Shown here: piece after piece, positions 7,641 to 11,952 of the stretch | Numbering within the stretch: position 1 is the stretch's first letter | How the letters are laid out: the number at the start of each line of letters is the position of its first letter | From: CBDUQN01 sp965369375 | Lineage (GTDB): Bacteria; Krumholzibacteriota; Krumholzibacteriia; Krumholzibacteriales; Krumholzibacteriaceae | Direction: 5' to 3' | Assembly: GCA_965369375.1 (NCBI GenBank) | Contig: CBDUQN010000093.1 | Span: 1-11,952 of the forward strand | DNA length: 11,952 bases | Notes under the pieces: model-generated | Databases searched by the model: none | Seen by the model: only the letters and a program-made list of their open reading frames with translations | Told to the model about the DNA's origin: nothing | Program-made: the position numbers and the translations under genes

Positions 7641-7688
7641 CATATATTATCGAAATAGGTACAATCATTGCATTAACAGGTAAAGATT

Positions 7689-7838
7689 ATGGAAATTCTG
7701 AAAGATTTTTGGCTCTTTTTGAGAGAGAGAAAGAAATACTGGCTAGCCCCAATCATTTTTCTTTTGCTCATTCTCGGCGTTCTGATCGTCATGACAGCCG
7801 GTTCCGCCATTGCACCATTTATTTACACGCTGTTCTAG
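7689..7838 (+). CDS. Small membrane protein, DUF5989/SxtK-like
   Basis: A 49-residue protein that automated gene callers can miss because of its size. It starts MEILKDFWLFLRERKKYWLA, with an amphipathic basic N-terminus, and continues into one transmembrane helix (PIIFLLLILGVLIVMTAG), ending IAPFIYTLF. This pattern (FWLFLRERKKYWL-P plus one helix) matches my recollection of the DUF5989 family, whose members sit beside SxtJ-like proteins and O-carbamoyltransferases; the cyanobacterial saxitoxin cluster has the similar trio sxtI-sxtJ-sxtK. It has a plausible Shine-Dalgarno and a promoter directly upstream, and the SxtJ-like gene starts 37 bp after it. The biochemical role is unknown; a membrane partner of the SxtJ-like protein is a reasonable guess. 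Confidence 0.85.
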   Translation: MEILKDFWLFLRERKKYWLAPIIFLLLILGVLIVMTAGSAIAPFIYTLF

Positions 7839-7875
7839 CGATTGCCGTTCAGAAAGCAGCAACACAGCAAATACC

Positions 7876-8235
7876 ATGGAAAAAAAGCAGTTCGAAACGA
7901 TCAATATTTGCGCCCTCTTTGTATTGATCCTATTCCTGATAACCGGGAAGGTCTTTCTCCTCTATATCGGTATGGGACTGCTGGTAATCAGCGTCCTTAT
8001 AAAGCCCCTCGGCAGGCTCTTCGCCAACGCATGGCTCAAGCTGTCTCTCGTCATCGGAACGTTTAATTCGCGCGTGTTGCTGACAATATTTTTCTTCATA
8101 GTGCTCACGCCGCTCGCGCTCGTACGGAGAATCTTTAGAAGGGATCTGCTCGATATCAAAAAGGTCGAAACCGACACATACTGGAAAACCGTCGACAGAG
8201 AGTTTGATCGCAGCAGTCTCGACAGGATCTGGTGA
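7876..8235 (+). CDS. SxtJ-family membrane protein
   Basis: A 119-residue protein starting MEKKQFETINICALFVLILF. Two to three hydrophobic segments are visible: about residues 9-45, where a double helix spans VLILFLITGKVFLLYIG and LLVISVLI, and about 60-82 (RVLLTIFFFIVLTPLALV). A polar C-terminus follows, containing VETDTYWKTVDREFD. The segment order, the phrase NSRVLLTIFFFIVLTPLAL and the YW-K tail fit SxtJ-like proteins that accompany carbamoyltransferases. Longer reading from 7810 is possible, but it starts inside the preceding gene and gives a polar, unlikely N-terminus. No clear Shine-Dalgarno precedes the ATG. The stop codon shares one base with the next gene's ATG, so translation is coupled. 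Function is unproven; it may help localise the carbamoyltransferase at the membrane. Confidence 0.82.
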   Translation: MEKKQFETINICALFVLILFLITGKVFLLYIGMGLLVISVLIKPLGRLFANAWLKLSLVIGTFNSRVLLTIFFFIVLTPLALVRRIFRRDLLDIKKVETDTYWKTVDREFDRSSLDRIW

Positions 8236-10112
8236 TGGCTGAAAAGCATTACATATTGGGAATTTCCGCCTTTTATCACGATTCGGGTGTTGTGATCCTC
8301 GAAGACGACAAGATAATGGCGGCCGTGCAGGAAGAGCGCTTTACGAGAAAGAAGCACGATCCATCGTTTCCCGAGAACGCAATCAAGTGGTGCTATGAAT
8401 ACATCGGCCTGTCTCTCAATAAACTCGACATGGTCGTTTTTTACGACAAGCCGTTCCTGAAGCTCGAACGGCTGCTCGAGACGTACTATGCATTCGCACC
8501 GAGGGGATTAAAATCATTTCTGTCCGCGATCCCCGTCTGGATGAAGGAAAAAATGCTGCTGAAGAGCCTGATACGCAAAGAGCTCTCGAAAATCACCGGC
8601 GAGAAATATCCGAAGGACCTCCCCCTCCTCTTTCCCGAACATCACCTCTCGCACGCCGCGAGCGCTTTCTACCCCTCTCCGTTCGATGCTGCTGCGATAC
8701 TAACGGTTGACGGGGTCGGCGAGTGGGCGACGAGCACACTGGGCTACGGAGAAGGCAACAAGATCAAGATTATAAAACAAATAGATTTCCCTCACTCTCT
8801 GGGATTACTATATTCGGCGTTCACATACTACACGGGATTCAAAGTCAACTCGGGGGAATACAAGCTGATGGGGCTGGCCCCCTACGGCAATCCCTACGCG
8901 GAGAGCAAAAAGAAATTCATCGACATCATTCTCAACGAATTGATCGATATCAAAGACGACGGCTCGTTCTGGTTGAACATGAAGTACTTCGATTACCCGA
9001 CGGGCCTGCGGATGACCAACAACAAGCTCTGGGAGGAACTGTTCGGCCTGCCGGTGAGGGAGCCCGAGTCTGAAATCACGCAGGATTACATGGACATGGC
9101 GTATGCCATCCAAAAGGTCACCGAAATGGTCCTCATGAACATGGCCCGGCACGCGCGTGAAATCACGGGGGCGAAAAACCTGTGCCTCGCGGGCGGTGTC
9201 GCCCTCAACTGTGTATCGAACGGAAAAATCCTGAGATCCGATCTCTTCGATGATATCTGGATTCAACCAGCCGCGGGCGACGCCGGCGGCGCGCTCGGAG
9301 CGGCACTCGCCGGCTGGCACATTTACCTGAACAACGAGCGGCCTTCACCAAACGGCACGGATCACATGAACGGCTCATATCTCGGACCCGAGTTCAGCCA
9401 CTTTGATATCGAGAAAGTGGCGCGGAAATACAACGCCCCGTTCAAAAAGTTCGAAGATTTCGACGAGCTCTGTCATGTCGTCGCCGAACACATCGCTGAG
9501 GGCAAAGTCGTTGGATGGTTCCAGGGAAAGATGGAGTGGGGACCGCGCGCCCTCGGAAACAGGAGCATTCTCGGTGATGCGAGAAGCCCCGAGATGCAGA
9601 AACGGCTCAATCTAAAGATAAAATACCGGGAAAGCTTCAGGCCCTTCGCCCCGACGGTTCTCGCCGAGGACGTTTCCGAATTTTTCGAAATGGACTCGCC
9701 GTCACCTTACATGCTCCTCGTCGCCGACGTCGTCGAAGGGAGGAGGAAATCGCTTCCCGATAATTACCACGAGCTTCCGCTCAAGGAAAAGTTGTATCAC
9801 ATCCGCACCGACGTCCCCGCCATAACGCATCTCGACTTCTCGGCGAGGGTCCAGACGGCTCACAGGGAAACGAATCCGAAGTACTGGAAACTCATCAAGA
9901 CGTTCAAGGACATCACCGGCTACGGTGTCATCGTCAACACGTCATTCAACGTGCGGGGGGAGCCGATCGTCTGCCGGCCCGAAGACGCGTACGTATGTTT
10001 CATGAGAACTGAAATGGATTACCTCGTCATGGAAAACTATCTCTTCACAAAGACCGACCAGAAGCCCTGGCACGAGAAACAGGACTGGAGAGAAGAGTAC
10101 GCCCTCGACTAG
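8235..10112 (+). CDS. O-carbamoyltransferase, NodU/CmcH/TobZ family
   Basis: Transfers a carbamoyl group from carbamoyl phosphate, through carbamoyl-adenylate, to a hydroxyl of a sugar or small molecule. The 625-residue protein has both family domains. The N-terminal Kae1-like half starts YILGISAFYHDSG and carries the metal and nucleotide motifs EHHLSHAASAF (H136, H140), TVDGVGEW (D159) and LAGGVALNCVSNGK. The C-terminal YrdC-like half contains WGPRALGNRSILGDAR (G436-R451) and FRPFAPTVL, which in this family bind carbamoyl phosphate and ATP. Length and motifs look complete. The ATG at 8235 overlaps the SxtJ stop by one base; a GTG at 8232 is an alternative. The acceptor is unknown. With SxtJ- and SxtK-like partners and a divergent SGNH hydrolase, an exopolysaccharide or secreted-metabolite acceptor is likely. 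Confidence 0.95.
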   Translation: MAEKHYILGISAFYHDSGVVILEDDKIMAAVQEERFTRKKHDPSFPENAIKWCYEYIGLSLNKLDMVVFYDKPFLKLERLLETYYAFAPRGLKSFLSAIPVWMKEKMLLKSLIRKELSKITGEKYPKDLPLLFPEHHLSHAASAFYPSPFDAAAILTVDGVGEWATSTLGYGEGNKIKIIKQIDFPHSLGLLYSAFTYYTGFKVNSGEYKLMGLAPYGNPYAESKKKFIDIILNELIDIKDDGSFWLNMKYFDYPTGLRMTNNKLWEELFGLPVREPESEITQDYMDMAYAIQKVTEMVLMNMARHAREITGAKNLCLAGGVALNCVSNGKILRSDLFDDIWIQPAAGDAGGALGAALAGWHIYLNNERPSPNGTDHMNGSYLGPEFSHFDIEKVARKYNAPFKKFEDFDELCHVVAEHIAEGKVVGWFQGKMEWGPRALGNRSILGDARSPEMQKRLNLKIKYRESFRPFAPTVLAEDVSEFFEMDSPSPYMLLVADVVEGRRKSLPDNYHELPLKEKLYHIRTDVPAITHLDFSARVQTAHRETNPKYWKLIKTFKDITGYGVIVNTSFNVRGEPIVCRPEDAYVCFMRTEMDYLVMENYLFTKTDQKPWHEKQDWREEYALD

Positions 10113-10313
10113 GTATCCCGCCAAAACACGAATTCACCTGTAGAATTTTGTAGCCGCCGATGGTAGACTCTGGCACTGTCCAAATACGTGTGCACAGTCA
10201 AGAGCTTTGCGTAACGGCAAGCGGCCGGTCGAGCCGCAACTGAACTAAGCGTACGGGGCTGACAACATCACAGCGGCGCGAACATTATCGATATCCGAAA
10301 GGAGCATTTCACG
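10113..10313. other. Intergenic region before the enolase gene
   Basis: This 201-bp gap holds a 5-bp-stem hairpin (GCGGC 10221-10225, GCCGC 10233-10237, 7-base loop) without a T-run, a weak ACTGT/ACAGT inverted pair around 10174-10198, and a strong Shine-Dalgarno (AAAGGAG, 10298-10304) 9 bases before the enolase ATG. I see no convincing -35/-10 pair and no intrinsic terminator, so it is unclear whether enolase is transcribed separately. Confidence 0.5.
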
Positions 10314-11579
10314 ATGGGCGCAAGGATAAAAGAAATTCAGGCCCGCGAGATTCTCAGTGCGGGAGCTTTTCCCACCGTCGAAACGGTCGTAACTCTCGAC
10401 AGCGGGATCTCCGGCGTGGCTTCGGTGCCGTTCGGCACGTCCGCCGGCACGCACGAAGCGTTCACCCTCGTCGATGGCGATCCTATGCGGTACAACGGGA
10501 AGGGAATGCTGAAAGCGATCGTGAATGTCAACACGAAAATCGCACCGGAGCTCATCGGATTCGACGCGCTCGATCAGAATGCGATAGACGAAAAGCTCAT
10601 CTCACTCGATCCCTCGCCGCAGCGCAAGAACCTCGGAGGCAACGCCATTCTGAGCGTCTCGCTCTCATGCGCGCGGGCGGCCGCGACAGCCACAGGAGCG
10701 CCCCTCTACCGGTATATTCGCGATTCTTATGAAACGGGATACACGGAATACTCGCTCCCGCGGCCGATGGTCGTCGTTATCGAGGGCGGCCGCCATGCCG
10801 ATGATTCGACCGATATTCAGGAGTACCTCGTCGGCGTGACGAAGGACCGGGGCACGAGGGACAATGTGCGCGCGGCGATCGAGACGTACTTCAATGTCAA
10901 GACCGCGCTCAAGAGCAAAGGGTACAATACGAATGTCGGGCAGGAGGGTGCCTTCGCGCCGACTGCGATCAAGACGAACGAGGAACCGCTCGAAATCATC
11001 GCGCAGGCGATTCAGAAGGCGGGATACGCGCCGGGCGAAGAAGTCGGCATTGCGATGGATCCCGCCGCATCCGAGTTCTATCACGACGACGGCCTGTACC
11101 ATCTCGACCGTGACGGGAAAAAACTCACGTCAGAAGAGATGATCGCTTTCTACGAGGAGATGGTCGCCACATATCCGATCTTCTCCATCGAGGACGGCCT
11201 CAGTGAGGACGATTGGGACAACTGGCCGACGATGACCAACCGCCTCGGCGAGAAGATCTTCATCGTCGGTGACGATCTTACCGTGACGAATGTGGAGCGT
11301 CTCCAGAAGGCGATCGACCTCGGGGCGATTAACGCGATTCTCATAAAACCGAACCAGGTCGGAACGCTCACCGAAACGGTGCAGGCGATCCTACTCGCGC
11401 AGAAGCAGGGCTTCAAGGTGATCGTTTCGCATCGGGGAGGCGGAGAGACAACCGATACACTGATTATCGATCTCGCCTCGGCGACGAACGCCGATTACGT
11501 CAAGGTGGGACCCTCGCGGGGCGAGCGTGTCATCAAGTACAATCGATTGATGGAGATAGGTGACGAGCTCGGCCTCTGA
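10314..11579 (+). CDS. eno: Enolase-family protein (phosphopyruvate hydratase or divergent paralog)
   Basis: Enolase normally interconverts 2-phosphoglycerate and phosphoenolpyruvate in glycolysis. The 421-residue protein aligns end to end with bacterial enolase. Key residues are kept: Ser43 (loop metal ligand), H161 in GGRHAD, E170 in DIQEY, E211, metal ligands D249 (AMDPAASEF), E293 (SIEDG) and D320/D321 (GDDL), catalytic K345 (ILIKPNQVGT), H373-R374 and K397. Several usually fixed positions differ. SRGNPTVE reads SAGAFPTVE with one extra residue, SGASTG reads FGTSAG, NGG-HA becomes EGGRHA, GDEGG is GQEGA, and SHRSGET is SHRGGGET with an insertion. It may therefore be a true but diverged enolase or a paralog with another substrate. 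The symbol reflects family only. It has a strong Shine-Dalgarno and stands alone, without glycolytic or CTP synthase neighbours. Confidence 0.85.
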   Translation: MGARIKEIQAREILSAGAFPTVETVVTLDSGISGVASVPFGTSAGTHEAFTLVDGDPMRYNGKGMLKAIVNVNTKIAPELIGFDALDQNAIDEKLISLDPSPQRKNLGGNAILSVSLSCARAAATATGAPLYRYIRDSYETGYTEYSLPRPMVVVIEGGRHADDSTDIQEYLVGVTKDRGTRDNVRAAIETYFNVKTALKSKGYNTNVGQEGAFAPTAIKTNEEPLEIIAQAIQKAGYAPGEEVGIAMDPAASEFYHDDGLYHLDRDGKKLTSEEMIAFYEEMVATYPIFSIEDGLSEDDWDNWPTMTNRLGEKIFIVGDDLTVTNVERLQKAIDLGAINAILIKPNQVGTLTETVQAILLAQKQGFKVIVSHRGGGETTDTLIIDLASATNADYVKVGPSRGERVIKYNRLMEIGDELGL

Positions 11580-11594
11580 TCAGAGCTCCTCGTC
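11562..11594. other. Imperfect palindrome spanning the enolase stop codon
   Basis: CTCTGATCAGAG (11574-11585) is a perfect 12-bp palindrome, flanked by the outer pair GACGAG (11562-11567) and CTCGTC (11589-11594). The enolase TGA lies within the left arm. No T-run follows on either strand, so a classic intrinsic terminator is not supported, although the structure could stabilise or end the convergent transcripts. Confidence 0.4.
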
Positions 11595-11728
11595 GGATTG
11601 TATCATCTTCGGAGTTCCTCTTCGGGTCGTTCCATCCTCAGAGTTCTTCTTCGGATTGTTCCATCTTCGGAGTTCCTCTTCGGATTGTTCTCTTGTCAGA
11701 GTTACTCTTCGAGCTTTTCCATCGATTG
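11584..11728. repeat. Five 29-bp tandem repeats between convergent genes
   Basis: Five consecutive units of exactly 29 bp start at 11584, 11613, 11642, 11671 and 11700, each resembling AGTTCCTCTTCGGATTGTTC plus nine more bases. Neighbouring units share roughly 23-24 of 29 bases. Unit ends alternate between CGG and CAG, suggesting growth by a 58-bp dimer. The fifth unit contains the stop codon and last codons of the channel gene, so the array looks like repeated copies of that gene's 3' end. There are no spacers, so it is not CRISPR. Confidence 0.85.
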
Positions 11729-11952
11729 GACGATGTAGATACCCACGAGACGCGCGATGATTACGGCCGAATAGAGCACGCCGCTAATCGCCTCGAGAAT
11801 CGCGAAGGTCCGCGCAAAGTCCGAAGCGGGATACACATCGCCGTATCCGAGCGTCGTCAGGGTGGTGAAACTGTAATACACCAAATTCGAAAAATGTCGA
11901 GGGTCCACCGGCTGGCCCGAGTGGCTGAAGATAAACGAGCCGGGAGTTAAAC
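11702..11952 (-). CDS. Two-TM potassium channel family protein (C-terminal part, cut by window edge)
   Basis: The frame is open from the right edge of the window to a TAA at 11702-11704, so 82 C-terminal residues are visible and the N-terminus lies outside. After PGSFIFSHSG comes the pore region NLVYYSFTTLTTLGYGDVYP, with the potassium selectivity filter GYGD. A last membrane helix (ILEAISGVLYSAVIIARLVG) and a short acidic tail ending SMEKLEE follow. This matches the Ion_trans_2 (two-TM) potassium channels of bacteria. A GTG at 11908 could be read as a start, but it would omit conserved upstream sequence and the first helix. The gene converges on enolase, and its 3' end lies in a 29-bp tandem repeat array. 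Confidence 0.9.
   Translation of the reverse strand, partial: LTPGSFIFSHSGQPVDPRHFSNLVYYSFTTLTTLGYGDVYPASDFARTFAILEAISGVLYSAVIIARLVGIYIVQSMEKLEE

Noticed and set aside
7810..7875. Longer N-terminus for the SxtJ-like protein
   Set aside because: It would lie within the upstream 49-residue gene and give a polar, Cys/Ser-rich leader unlike the family; the ATG at 7876 gives the expected start.
10221..10237. Terminator after the carbamoyltransferase gene
   Set aside because: The stem is only 5 bp and lacks a T-run, and it lies more than 100 bp after the stop codon.
11584..11728. CRISPR-like appearance of the 29-bp array
   Set aside because: Units are directly adjacent with no unique spacers and are diverged, and no cas gene is in the window.

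Overview
The window looks like chromosomal DNA from an uncultured, probably Gram-negative bacterium. The reasons are mid-to-high GC coding regions, tightly packed genes, an ECF sigma factor with a zinc-finger membrane anti-sigma factor, a very long exported TPR-CHAT protein, and extracytoplasmic glycan-modification genes. This gene style resembles FCB-group or candidate-phylum genomes, but the assignment is a guess from gene content and no marker gene is present.

Layout. Positions 1-225 are AT-rich and gene-free, with four to five degenerate copies of a 33-36 bp tandem repeat. A five-gene minus-strand operon occupies 7437 down to 226. In transcription order it encodes a membrane-anchored SGNH hydrolase, a DHH phosphoesterase, an exported TPR-CHAT protease-like protein of about 1180 residues, an ECF sigma factor, and its overlapping anti-sigma factor. 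A 250-bp divergent intergenic region (7438-7688) carries good sigma70-type promoter candidates on both strands plus inverted repeats. On the plus strand from 7689 to 10112 lie a 49-residue DUF5989/SxtK-like peptide, an SxtJ-like membrane protein and a NodU/CmcH/TobZ-type O-carbamoyltransferase. After a 201-bp gap comes an enolase-family gene (10314-11579) with several unusual active-site-loop residues. An array of five 29-bp tandem repeats (11584-11728) separates it from a convergent, truncated two-TM potassium channel gene that runs off the right edge.

How the genes may work together. The SxtK-SxtJ-carbamoyltransferase trio and the divergent SGNH hydrolase look like one surface-glycan or metabolite decoration module (carbamoylation plus acyl/ester chemistry). 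The SGNH gene also leads the operon that ends in TPR-CHAT, sigma and anti-sigma. The most interesting inference is that the exported CHAT protein, with an intact His/Cys dyad, could act on the periplasmic domain of the anti-sigma factor and so control the ECF sigma factor. This would be a CRISPR-free arrangement that echoes the TPR-CHAT/sigma logic of Craspase systems. That link is inferred from gene order and predicted topology only.
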